Translations under genes and position numbers: made by a program
In this document: one piece after another, positions 1-7,585 of the stretch
Position numbering within the stretch: the stretch's first letter is position 1
Layout: each line of letters starts with the position of its first letter
From: Lentzea albidocapillata
GTDB taxonomy: Bacteria; Actinomycetota; Actinomycetes; Mycobacteriales; Pseudonocardiaceae
NCBI RefSeq assembly: GCF_000719115.1
Contig: NZ_JOEA01000008.1
Span: forward strand, 186,001 to 250,000
Direction: 5' to 3'
Length of the DNA stretch: 64,000 bases
Notes under the pieces: generated by a model
Seen by the model: only the letters and a program-made list of their open reading frames with translations
Told to the model about the DNA's origin: nothing
The model's database searches: none

Positions 1-108
1 CCGGTGGTGGCGGCGACGCCGGGTGCCTTGCCGGGTGTTCCTACAAGCCCAGATCGCCCTGTTCCATCCTGTCGGCCATGGCCGTCACGCCCTGACGAGG
101 GCCGAGTT

Positions 109-453
109 GTGAACGCCCGCGCTCTTGATGCGGTCACGCAGATGCAGCGCCTGCGGCATCTGCACCAAGTGCGGGACTGGTCCTTCGACCCGGTCCGCTC
201 ACCCGACCCGCCGCACGAGCTGGTGGAGCTGATCTATTCGTTCTGCCACGGCCAGTGGCTCGATGTGCTGCGGGTCAGATCGGACACCGACGCCCAGGCC
301 GGGCGGTTCCTCACCGAGTCGATGGTCGGTGGCGGTTGTCCTCGGGCGTGCTGGCTGGCCACGGGCACGCTCGCCGACGTGCTGGACGGCCTGGACGACC
401 TACCGCTACCGATGTCGCGGCTGGCTCCCGTCTTCTCCTACCCGCGATCGTGA
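109..453 (+). CDS. hypothetical protein, ~114 aa
   Basis: I do not recognise this protein. The GTG start at 109 is chosen because GAGGG at 97-101 lies about 7 nt upstream; an earlier in-frame GTG at position 4 would add a proline-rich N-terminus that looks non-coding. The product is a small, apparently soluble polypeptide with no signal peptide or membrane segment. Its stop at 451-453 lies 7 nt before the ATG of the next gene, so the two are probably co-transcribed. The block of small proteins leading into two XRE regulators suggests a regulatory or accessory function, but nothing in the sequence says which. Confidence 0.5.
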   Translation: MNARALDAVTQMQRLRHLHQVRDWSFDPVRSPDPPHELVELIYSFCHGQWLDVLRVRSDTDAQAGRFLTESMVGGGCPRACWLATGTLADVLDGLDDLPLPMSRLAPVFSYPRS

Positions 454-460
454 GGTGACC

Positions 461-919
461 ATGTCCATGCCCCGCAATGCAATTCGTCTCGGCCTCGGCG
501 TCCGAGAGGGACCGCAGACCGAGTTCGAGGCCGCCGCACAGTCCTATCAGGACGAGTACGGATGGACGGTGGGTGTGTACCGGACCGGTGTGTGGCTGGT
601 CTCCGGTCGCGAGATCGACGCGCTGGACATGCCCAGGAAGCTCGGAGAGCGAGCGCGAACCGCACTGGGGGACTCCGTACCGCTGTTCGAGTCGCCTGAC
701 GACCACGGTGTGCGCTGGGTGTTCCTCGTCGTGTCGCACGCCGGCCCTCCTCTTCCGGAGGTAGCCGAACAGGGCGTCGATCATGTCGGGGCCGGGCGGT
801 GCGTCGATCTGCCGCCCAGCCGGTTCGGACTGCACCGGTTGCGGTGGATCACCGAACCGGGTGGTGTGGAAGTTCCTGACTTCACGACCGTGACACACGC
901 GACCCTCCAGTCGAGGTGA
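461..919 (+). CDS. hypothetical protein, possibly related to small actinobacterial prim-pol-like proteins
   Basis: A 152-aa soluble protein. The ATG at 461 has GAGG at 452-455 at good spacing, overlapping the previous stop. The C-terminal half (a run ending LPPS, then about 10 residues on LRWITEPGG) resembles the short actinomycete proteins annotated as N-terminal fragments of bifunctional DNA primase/polymerase. That resemblance is from memory of family texture and is weak; no catalytic Asp pair of a primase is evident. Neighbours on both sides are small co-directional genes separated by under 10 nt, so it is likely part of one operon with the zinc-finger-like gene and the XRE regulators. 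Confidence 0.5.
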   Translation: MSMPRNAIRLGLGVREGPQTEFEAAAQSYQDEYGWTVGVYRTGVWLVSGREIDALDMPRKLGERARTALGDSVPLFESPDDHGVRWVFLVVSHAGPPLPEVAEQGVDHVGAGRCVDLPPSRFGLHRLRWITEPGGVEVPDFTTVTHATLQSR

Positions 920-923
920 TCGT

Positions 924-1262
924 GTGCGCTCCCGATCGGAAATGACACCACCGGAACGCAAAGTCGTTGCGGTGAAAGGTCTTACGCCGCCCCGCCCATT
1001 CCGCTGGCTGCCGTACCTCGGGGCGCGACATGCGATCCCCCGGGCACTGGCGGCTCCGGGTGCATGCGGAGAGGCGCTGTGCGGTGCTGAGGTTGTGGTT
1101 CCGGAGAAGGCGCCGCCGAAGTACCCGGACGGGTTGTGGAGCGAGTGCCCGCAATGCGATCGGCAGTGGCGTCGGCAGACAGGTCTGGCGCAACGGCCCT
1201 GGCGGCCCGACGCCACCAGACGTGAACGTCGAAAATGGATTCACGAATCAAGAACAGGTTGA
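924..1262 (+). CDS. small zinc-finger-like protein
   Basis: A 112-aa protein with the pattern PFRWLPYLGARHA near residue 25, then ACGEALCG around residue 50 and CPQCDRQWR around residue 75. The paired CxxxxxC and CxxC cysteines, with the preceding histidine, match a small zinc-binding fold common in Pseudonocardiaceae next to XRE/DUF5753 genes; metal binding is inferred from these residues. GTG 924 is taken because GAGG (913-916) sits 7 nt upstream; ATG 942 is an alternative and keeps all the cysteines. The stop overlaps the region just before the following regulator gene, so co-transcription is likely. The function is unknown; a DNA- or protein-binding accessory role is only a guess. Confidence 0.6.
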   Translation: MRSRSEMTPPERKVVAVKGLTPPRPFRWLPYLGARHAIPRALAAPGACGEALCGAEVVVPEKAPPKYPDGLWSECPQCDRQWRRQTGLAQRPWRPDATRRERRKWIHESRTG

Positions 1263-1268
1263 TGGCAC

Positions 1269-2228
1269 ATGGCGTTGGATCTGGTCGACGGGAGAGCAAG
1301 CCTGGAAGTCCGGGCGTTGAGCCGGACCGTGCTGGACTGGCGGACGAAACGTGGCTGGTCTCTCGCGGAGCTGGGTGAGCTGGTCGGCTTCTCGGCGGCC
1401 AAGCTGTCGCAACTCTGCAGGGCCGTACTGCGCATGTCTCCGCTCGAAGTCGTGGCGATCGGCGCGGTGTGCGGCGCGTCCGACGAGGAAGTCGAGCTCT
1501 GCGTTCGCGTGGCACAGCGCGCTGTCGACCCTGGCATGTGGGATCGGATCAACGGTGACGCGTGGGCACGGCTGACGTGGACCCCGTGGGACGTCATGGC
1601 CGAAGCGAGCGAACTGGTGATCGTGGCGGACAACGTGCTGCCTGAGCTCGTGCGCGTCGACTCCTACCACGCGGCTCTGCTGGAGTCCGGGGCCGCTGTG
1701 AACGAGCTTGACCTCGCGCTGCAGCACGAGGTCCTCAAACGCCTGGGGGTGGACGCCAGGGACGCCGCGCGGCCGGGCAGTCCGCGACGATTGCGTGTGC
1801 GGCTGATCGTGACCGAGTCGCTCATCAGGGACACCGTCGGTGGCGCGCGGGTGATGGCAGACCAGCTGGAGCGCTTGGAGGAGCTGACCGAACTGCCTGG
1901 GTTCGAGTTCCTAGTTGTGGATGGCGATGCGGGGCCGTACTTCGGCCAAGGCACGTCGTTCACGATGATGCGGTTCGCCGAGAAACGTTTCGATGATGTC
2001 GTCCTCCTGCGCACTCTGCACAGCGGTGACACCTGGCTTGAGTCCGCCGCCGAACGCGAGTCCTATGAGCGCGCACTGTTTGTACTCGATGGTGTTCTCC
2101 GATCCGAGGAGGAGTCTGCGCGCCGGCTCAGCCACGCATCACTACGTCTTCTGGAGCCCTTGCTGGGCAACGGCTCTGGTGATCGGCAGCGGCACTTGCA
2201 GTTGGTTTCCGATCGGGCGGGGAGGTAG
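1269..2228 (+). CDS. XRE-family regulator with DUF5753-type C-terminal domain
   Basis: 319 aa. Residues about 18-75 form a helix-turn-helix (TKRGWSLAELGELVGFSAAKLSQL region) and about 110-290 resemble the DUF5753 domain, with a VVDGDAGPYFGQGTSF-like segment. This is the architecture of the large actinobacterial regulator family that usually accompanies DUF397 proteins and affects development or antibiotic production in Streptomyces. Expected role: cytoplasmic DNA-binding transcriptional regulator. It ends 2 nt before a second regulator of the same architecture, so the two form a tandem pair. No DUF397 partner is adjacent, unlike the pair at the right edge of the window. The start lacks a strong ribosome binding site, so a nearby start cannot be excluded. 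Confidence 0.75.
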   Translation: MALDLVDGRASLEVRALSRTVLDWRTKRGWSLAELGELVGFSAAKLSQLCRAVLRMSPLEVVAIGAVCGASDEEVELCVRVAQRAVDPGMWDRINGDAWARLTWTPWDVMAEASELVIVADNVLPELVRVDSYHAALLESGAAVNELDLALQHEVLKRLGVDARDAARPGSPRRLRVRLIVTESLIRDTVGGARVMADQLERLEELTELPGFEFLVVDGDAGPYFGQGTSFTMMRFAEKRFDDVVLLRTLHSGDTWLESAAERESYERALFVLDGVLRSEEESARRLSHASLRLLEPLLGNGSGDRQRHLQLVSDRAGR

Positions 2229-2230
2229 CC

Positions 2231-3133
2231 GTGCCGAAGCGCTTTTCCACTGCGCGTGGTCGTGAGTTCGGTACCGGCCTGCGGGCAGCCATCACGAGCG
2301 CAGGCCTGACCTCGCGCGCTGCCGCCGAAATCGTGGACTGGGACGAGGCCAAGGTCTCGGACGTGGTGAACGGCAAGGGCGGCGCCACCCAGCTCGAGGT
2401 CGCCGTGCTGCTGGGTGTCTGCCGCGCGAACGCCGATGAGATCGTCCATCTGTTGTCGCTCTACGGCGAGACTCACATCCGGGGTTGGTGGCAGCAGCAC
2501 GGCAGGTGCTCGCCCGTCCGGCTGCGCACGATCGTCGAGCACCTGAAGGTGGCCGAGACGCTGATCAGCTGGCACACCCACATGGTGCCGCTGTTTCTGC
2601 AGACGGCTGACTACCTGCGTGAGGTGCTACGGGCATCCGCTACGGCGCCGGCAGACGAGCTGGCGGAGCGGGTGCAGGCGCAACTCGCGATGCAAGCAGT
2701 GGTCCAGCGCAACGTGACGTGCACGTTCCTCATCCACGAGTTGGCGTTGCACCTCCGAGTCGGCGGCGCCGAGATACACGCCGGACAGCTCCTGCACCTC
2801 ATGTTCATGGCGAACCGGCCGAACATCAGGATTCGGATCGTGCCCGCGGCACACGGCGCGCATGCCGGACTGGCTGGGCCGTTCACGCAGCTGACCTTCG
2901 CGAAGTACGAATCGCTGGTGTGGGTGGAGACCGAGAACTCCAGCCTCCTCGCCGAGGCGAGAGACGCGATCGACGGCTACGCAACGGTCGTCCGTGCGCT
3001 CGAGGCGCAAAGCCTGAACGAGGCCGATTCGACGGCGTTGATCGCCCGTCTGTACGAGGCACTACAGCCTGCTCACGACCAAGCCGCCACGGCGGCAACG
3101 CGCTCGACTGAGCCGTTTCCGCCGCCGGTTTAG
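2231..3133 (+). CDS. XRE-family regulator with DUF5753 domain (second of tandem pair)
   Basis: 300 aa, GTG start with GGAGG at 2221-2225 about 5 nt upstream. The N-terminal helix-turn-helix covers roughly residues 10-65 (LTSRAAAEIVDWDEAKVSDVV). The DUF5753-type region (about 95-280) contains the family's typical motifs: LFLQTADYLREVL, VQAQLAMQ, FLIHELALHLRVGG, NIRIRIVP and an AGPFTQLTFAKYESLVWVE segment. This is a better family match than the upstream neighbour. It is probably a cytoplasmic transcription factor co-expressed with the preceding gene (2-nt spacing). The 208 nt that follow hold no gene and probably the promoter of the secretion-associated cluster. Confidence 0.85.
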   Translation: MPKRFSTARGREFGTGLRAAITSAGLTSRAAAEIVDWDEAKVSDVVNGKGGATQLEVAVLLGVCRANADEIVHLLSLYGETHIRGWWQQHGRCSPVRLRTIVEHLKVAETLISWHTHMVPLFLQTADYLREVLRASATAPADELAERVQAQLAMQAVVQRNVTCTFLIHELALHLRVGGAEIHAGQLLHLMFMANRPNIRIRIVPAAHGAHAGLAGPFTQLTFAKYESLVWVETENSSLLAEARDAIDGYATVVRALEAQSLNEADSTALIARLYEALQPAHDQAATAATRSTEPFPPPV

Positions 3134-3341
3134 ACGCAGCGGACCTGTGAGAAACCGTCGCGCTCCGAGATTGGCCAAGACCTTGCCCGTATTAGGCAGC
3201 TACCGACAGACAGCGCCAACTGGGTGAGATCTTCATCGAGATATGGCCGGTAACGCTCTGCTGATGGGTGTTCAACTGGCAGTATGTCGCGCGGTCACGC
3301 ACCGTAGGGAGCGGTGCGGCCGGCGAGAGGTGGTTACAGGG

Positions 3342-4121
3342 GTGTCGGGGGAGATCGTCTGTTCGTTCGCGGCGCTGGATGTGCTCGGTGTGGCGTTGCG
3401 GATCAATCTGCGGCGGTTCCCGTTCGCCATCCCGCATCACGGCGCGACGCGTGAAGACCGGGTCCGGCTGGTCGAGGCCGTGCACCGGGACCTGATCGAC
3501 CGGGGACTTGTCCGTGACGGTGAGTTCGCACCGGAGCTGGTGGAGGCGCTGCACGTGTTCGCCCGCGGGCACCTTGTGATCGCATTGGTCGGTACCGCCG
3601 GTGACACGCAGCCTGTGGCGCTCGCGGTCTCCGACGACCGCACGGGCGTCGTCGCGGAGCAGCAGGACAACGCGATCGTCTTCCGGCTGTGCCAGCCCGA
3701 CGCGGCTGTGCCTCGCTTGGTTCGGCTGCTGCCCCCGATGCGCCCAGGCCCGGGAGTCTCCGTCACGGTGGCCGATACCTCGATTCCAGCAGGTCGGAGG
3801 CGAGTGGAGGAGGACTTCTCCGAACAGACCTTCAGATCTCCGGTGAAGGCAGCGGCGCCGTCGCCGGGCGGGCAGCGGGCGGCAGCCGAGGAGATTCTGC
3901 GCCGTCCACGGCTGGGCGCCGGCTATCTGCAGGTCTCGGCGCTTGGCCGCCACGGGCAGGAGACCGAGCTGGGGACGGTCAGCTACCTGGACACCGACGT
4001 CGGGAGGTACGCGGTGATCCCCGGCACCGGCCAGGACGGACGACTGATGGCCACCTACACCCCCGCTGACCAGGCCGCACTCGATCGCCACCTCAACAGG
4101 ATCATCAGTTCGCACCGGTAA
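3342..4121 (+). CDS. EspG-family ESX secretion-associated chaperone
   Basis: About 259 aa from GTG 3342; an upstream ATG at 3243 would add 33 poorly conserved residues, and GAGAGG at 3325-3330 supports the internal start. The opening (SFAALDVLGVALRINLRRFPFAIPHHG), an LLPPMRPGPGVSV stretch mid-protein, and the C-terminal LGAGYLQVSALGRHG then TVSYLDTDVGRY followed by TPADQAALDRHL are typical of EspG proteins. In mycobacteria EspG is a cytosolic chaperone that holds PE/PPE substrates before export by the ESX (type VII) machine. The downstream genes encode PPE- and WXG100-type proteins, which fits that role. No Ecc core gene is visible nearby. Confidence 0.85.
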   Translation: MSGEIVCSFAALDVLGVALRINLRRFPFAIPHHGATREDRVRLVEAVHRDLIDRGLVRDGEFAPELVEALHVFARGHLVIALVGTAGDTQPVALAVSDDRTGVVAEQQDNAIVFRLCQPDAAVPRLVRLLPPMRPGPGVSVTVADTSIPAGRRRVEEDFSEQTFRSPVKAAAPSPGGQRAAAEEILRRPRLGAGYLQVSALGRHGQETELGTVSYLDTDVGRYAVIPGTGQDGRLMATYTPADQAALDRHLNRIISSHR

Positions 4122-4222
4122 CCCAGAGGAACCGACCGCGGGCTCAATGCGTCAGATTCACCGGACAGAGCTGCGACTACTTGTTACCGTAAGGCGACGC
4201 AGCGTTAGGGAGGGGATTGGTC

Positions 4223-4627
4223 ATGCCGGAGGCGTTCTTCGCCGGTATGCGGGGGATCAGCGACTCGGCGGCCAGCTTCTCGGCCTCGGTTGCGGCAGGC
4301 GTCGGCGTCAGCGAGTCCGGCGGTGAGGCTCTGATCAAGGCCATCGGCCAAATGCAGCGGGGCGTGGCGAAAGCTCTCCAGAAGGCAGAAATTCTCGGCC
4401 AAGAGCCGCCGCTGGGGACCACTCCGGCCGCACAGGTGTACAAGCCGTTCCTGGCCAGCATCGCTGCCGACCCGGTGCAGGGCTTTGTGCCTGCTGCCAA
4501 GCAGCTGGAAAAGGATCTGGAACGGATGCGCTCTGACGTCGAGCGGGCGATGGCCGCGTACCAGGCGACCGACGAGGACGCCAAGCAAGGCATCAAGAGG
4601 GCCGGTGGCCCCACCTACTCCGCTTGA
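4223..4627 (+). CDS. WXG100-like type VII secretion-associated small protein
   Basis: 134 aa; ATG 4223 is supported by an AGGGAGGGG purine run at 4207-4215. The protein is mostly helical, without membrane segments or signal peptide. It has an Ala/Ser-rich first helix (ISDSAASFSASVAAGVGV) and a charged second helix (QLEKDLERMRSDVERAMAAY). That two-helix layout resembles ESX WXG100/PE partners, although a clear WxG turn is missing. In related actinomycetes a protein of this size lies between EspG and a DUF3558 lipoprotein, as here. The likely role is an exported or chaperone-bound partner of the PPE protein encoded 590 nt downstream; this is inference from context. Confidence 0.6.
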   Translation: MPEAFFAGMRGISDSAASFSASVAAGVGVSESGGEALIKAIGQMQRGVAKALQKAEILGQEPPLGTTPAAQVYKPFLASIAADPVQGFVPAAKQLEKDLERMRSDVERAMAAYQATDEDAKQGIKRAGGPTYSA

Positions 4628-4646
4628 TCAACCAGGGAATCAACTC

Positions 4647-5183
4647 GTGAACTCTCGGATTGTCCTGACCAGCCTCGCTTTCGCCGCTCTGGTCGCTCTC
4701 CCCGCCTGTACGGCCTCGACCGGTGGTGATCCCAAGCCCAATTCGGACACGAACACCCCGAGTTCCACGAGCTCGTCCACTCCTACCAAAGCGAGCGGCT
4801 CGCTGGCAGACACCGACCCGTGCAGCCTGCTCACCCGGAGCGAAGCCGAGCAGGTCGTGGGACCGCTTGTTGAGGAACCGACCTCGGAAAAGGTCGGATC
4901 ATCGCGGACATGTCAGTTCGCGCCGGACCGCGGCAGTTTCTCGGTAGGGATTCGGACGAACGTCGGGTTGTCGGGCGTGCAGGCGAACGGCGGCGAGATC
5001 AAGGACATCAAGGTTGGTGGTCACCAAGCCAAGCAACTACTCGGCGCGACTGGTAGTTGCGGCGTCTATCTGGGAGTCGATTCGTCGTCGCGGGTTGACG
5101 TCGTCCTGAACGCGGGTGCGTCGACCGATCCTTGTCCGCTGGCGTTGAAGGTCGCTGAGCTGGTTGAGCCGAAGTTGCAGTAG
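4647..5183 (+). CDS. DUF3558-type lipoprotein
   Basis: 178 aa from GTG 4647, 20 nt after the previous stop. The N-terminus is a lipoprotein signal: a hydrophobic run followed by ALPAC with the lipidated Cys at residue 21. A Ser/Thr/Pro-rich linker (about 22-50) tethers a globular domain containing DPCSLLTRSEAEQV, a SRTCQF cysteine, a SCGVYLGV cysteine and DPCPLALKVAELVEPKL at the end. This four-cysteine layout is typical of DUF3558 lipoproteins, which are common beside ESX-type genes in Pseudonocardiaceae and mycobacteria (LpqN-like). It is expected on the outer face of the membrane. The function of the family is unsettled. Confidence 0.8.
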   Translation: MNSRIVLTSLAFAALVALPACTASTGGDPKPNSDTNTPSSTSSSTPTKASGSLADTDPCSLLTRSEAEQVVGPLVEEPTSEKVGSSRTCQFAPDRGSFSVGIRTNVGLSGVQANGGEIKDIKVGGHQAKQLLGATGSCGVYLGVDSSSRVDVVLNAGASTDPCPLALKVAELVEPKLQ

Positions 5184-5212
5184 CGGCTGTCGCTGAGAGA
5201 GGGGTGCGGGGG

Positions 5213-6655
5213 ATGAACGAGGGAGCGCCAGGAAGACCGTCCGATGTGCACTCGCGCTACGGCGTGCAGCGGCACTCGGAGGTGCAGACCGGCCAGCAGG
5301 TGCAGGAGCAGGTCAACGCCGAGATGCAAGTGCGCTACGGCCCGTTGATCGGCGTGGTCGTTGGCCTGGTGCAGGCGCCGGGCCAGGTGGACGACATGCT
5401 GGACGCACAGGCCGCACAGCTCAAGGGCCAGGTACTGACTCGCTCTGCTCCCGCGCAGCCGGATGCGCACTACATCGGCATCCCTCACCAGCAGCTGCAC
5501 GAATCGGTCAACAACGGGGTCGATCCCGGTGCGATCGGCGAGATCGGCGACATCTGGACTCAGATCGGCAACGAGCTGGCGACCTTCAACGACGACGTCG
5601 CTTCCGCGATCGGGGACAGCGAGACGAACTGGACCGGCAAGGCCGGTGACGGTGCCCGGCAAGCCTTGGCGAACATGGGCAACCGCGCCGGCGAGACCGG
5701 CACCGCCGCGCAGCTGGCGGGCACTCTGTTCACTCAGCAGTCGCGGGCATTGAGCGACGCGAAGAACAACGTGCCGCCACCGCCCGCGCAGCCGTACGAC
5801 GCGGCGGCGTCGCGGGAGCGGTTGATGTCGATCACCGATCCGATTCAGTTCGTCCAGCAGGCGGCGGCGGACAAGGCCGCGTTCCAGCAACAGCAGGCCG
5901 ATCACCAGCAGGCCGCGCGGGCGGTGGAGACCTACGACCGCACGGTGGCACAGACCGCTGCGGCTCAGCCAGCGTTCGCGCCCGAACCGCCTGCCCCGCC
6001 GAAGGATCCGGTCGATCCTGGCAGGCCACCGATCGCGCCGAACCCAGGCTTCACCGGTCAGGGCAACACGCCACCGCCGCAGGTCAGCAACGACACCACC
6101 AACACGTCCTGGACGGCGCCGCCGACACAGAACCCTGGCACCACGAACACCAGCGGTCTCAACAACAATCTCGGCGGCAACGGCCCCAACCTGGGCAATC
6201 AAGGCGGCAACAACAGCCAGCTTGGCGGCAACAACATCAACCTGGGCGGCGGTCCGTTGCCTGGCACCAAAAACACCCAGGGCGGTCCCGGGGGCCGGAC
6301 TGGCGGCGGACCAGGCGGCCGTAGCGGTGGTGGAGGTGTAGGCGGTGGCCGAATGCCCGGAGGCAGTACGGCGCTCGGCAATCCCAACGCCGCCAAGGGT
6401 TTCGGTCCTGGGGGCTCGGCCGGCGTGTTGCCTGGGAACGAAAGCGCCACCGGGCGCGGCAATGCTGCTTCAGCTGGAGCGACCGGCCGTGGCGGTGCCG
6501 CTGGCGGCGCGATGGGCGGCATGGGAGCCGGCGGCGCCAAAGGCAAGGGTGACGAGGACATCGAGCGGACGACTCCGTCCTACTTGTTGGAGCCTGATCC
6601 AGACGAGATCTTCGGCAACGAAACGCTCGTCGCCCCTCCGGTACTCGGAGAATGA
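5213..6655 (+). CDS. PPE-domain protein with Gly/Asn-rich C-terminus
   Basis: 480 aa from ATG 5213 (GAGAGAGGGG just upstream; GTG 5204 is less well spaced). Residues about 80-180 are a PPE/WXG-type helical bundle with NWTGKAGDGARQAL (a WxG turn) and a GETGTAAQLAGTLFTQQ helix. After a Pro-rich hinge (about 250-285), the chain becomes a low-complexity Asn/Gly/Gln then Gly/Arg/Ala-rich tail to about residue 455, ending with an acidic segment (DEDIERTTPSYLLEPDPDEIFGNE). This is a predicted type VII secretion substrate acting outside the cell or in the cell wall. It follows the lipoprotein gene by 29 nt. The tail is repetitive, so strain-to-strain length variation would be expected. Confidence 0.8.
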   Translation: MNEGAPGRPSDVHSRYGVQRHSEVQTGQQVQEQVNAEMQVRYGPLIGVVVGLVQAPGQVDDMLDAQAAQLKGQVLTRSAPAQPDAHYIGIPHQQLHESVNNGVDPGAIGEIGDIWTQIGNELATFNDDVASAIGDSETNWTGKAGDGARQALANMGNRAGETGTAAQLAGTLFTQQSRALSDAKNNVPPPPAQPYDAAASRERLMSITDPIQFVQQAAADKAAFQQQQADHQQAARAVETYDRTVAQTAAAQPAFAPEPPAPPKDPVDPGRPPIAPNPGFTGQGNTPPPQVSNDTTNTSWTAPPTQNPGTTNTSGLNNNLGGNGPNLGNQGGNNSQLGGNNINLGGGPLPGTKNTQGGPGGRTGGGPGGRSGGGGVGGGRMPGGSTALGNPNAAKGFGPGGSAGVLPGNESATGRGNAASAGATGRGGAAGGAMGGMGAGGAKGKGDEDIERTTPSYLLEPDPDEIFGNETLVAPPVLGE

Positions 6656-6758
6656 CTTCGTCACAACGCGCTCAGAACACACCTCCGGTTACTGTCCAAA
6701 GTAGAGCGCTCAGGCGGGCTTGGGACGAAACGCACAACGAGAAGGACCACGTGGGCCG

Positions 6759-7286
6759 ATGACTGACCCTGATCAGATCCTCAATCAGTACGAAGGCAAG
6801 CTGGCTGAGGCCCAGCGGAAAAGCGATGCGATACGCGAAAGCTTGGCGAACCTGCGCGTCATGGAACGCAGCGCGGACGGCCAGATCGTCGTCACGGTCA
6901 ACGATGCCGGCAACCTCGTGGATTTGAAGCTTGGTAACTCGCTGCAGCGCAGGGAGGGCGACAGCGTCGCCCAGGAGGTGCTGCGTGTGCTGCAGGCGGC
7001 GCAGAGCCGGGTGGCCGCCACGGTCCAGGAGGCCATGTCGCCAATGCTCGGCAGCGACTCCGAGGCAATGCACTTCATAGTTGACAAACTGCGCAGCGCC
7101 CAGCCACCACCTCCGCCGCAGTACGTGCCGGGCGGTGGCGGGTACGGCGGCGGTCAGCCTCGGCTCGGAGCTATCGAGGACGACACGCCACCGCCTCCTC
7201 CCCCACCAGTGCCGCCTCGTTCGCAGCGGCCTCGGCCGCCGCAAGATGATGACGATGACTTCAGCAACAAGGGGTTCCTGCGATGA
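6759..7286 (+). CDS. YbaB/EbfC-family nucleoid-associated-like protein with Pro/Asp-rich tail
   Basis: 175 aa; ATG 6759, about 100 nt after the PPE gene. Residues 1-105 match the YbaB/EbfC fold: a long N-terminal helix, then DGQIVVTVNDAGNLVDLKLGNSL and a second amphipathic helix. The remaining 70 residues are an unusual extension rich in proline (seven consecutive Pro near residue 145) and ending in five Asp before SNKGFLR. YbaB proteins bind DNA in other bacteria, but ESX-linked versions with such tails recur in Pseudonocardiaceae and resemble EspC/EspL-like accessory proteins. A cytosolic role in substrate handling is therefore also possible. Its stop overlaps the next start by 4 nt (ATGA). 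Confidence 0.75.
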   Translation: MTDPDQILNQYEGKLAEAQRKSDAIRESLANLRVMERSADGQIVVTVNDAGNLVDLKLGNSLQRREGDSVAQEVLRVLQAAQSRVAATVQEAMSPMLGSDSEAMHFIVDKLRSAQPPPPPQYVPGGGGYGGGQPRLGAIEDDTPPPPPPPVPPRSQRPRPPQDDDDDFSNKGFLR

Positions 7287-7585
7287 ACTACCGAATCGAC
7301 TTGGTCGAGATGCAGGCCCACGGGATGAAGCTCAACAACGTCGGCCAGCAGGTGAACTACGCGCTGAGCGCAGGGCAGGCCGTGTCCAATCCGGAGGCTT
7401 TCGGCAAGCTCGGCTTCCCGCTCGCAGCCCTCTGCACCGCCGCGCAGAACGCGGCGATGGACACCATGCGCCAAGCCTCAGACGCCGCGGTCGACCACGT
7501 CAGGCGATTCGACGGGTGGCGCAAGCACATCGAGGAACACGAGCAGGCTCAGTCCGACATCTTCGACGGGATGCACGACCAATGA
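7283..7585 (+). CDS. type VII secretion target, EspC-like/WXG100-size protein
   Basis: 100 aa, translationally coupled to the previous gene by an ATGA overlap and to the next by another. The sequence is all-helical without signal peptide. It reads MNYRIDLVEMQAHGMKLNNV, a central turn (NPEAFGKLGFPLAALC) and a second long helix ending in charged residues. The layout fits the EspC/T7SS target family of ESX substrates. It would be exported together with, or act as a partner for, the longer protein encoded immediately downstream. No canonical C-terminal YxxxD/E motif was seen, so dependence on a partner for export is a reasonable inference. Confidence 0.7.
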   Translation: MNYRIDLVEMQAHGMKLNNVGQQVNYALSAGQAVSNPEAFGKLGFPLAALCTAAQNAAMDTMRQASDAAVDHVRRFDGWRKHIEEHEQAQSDIFDGMHDQ

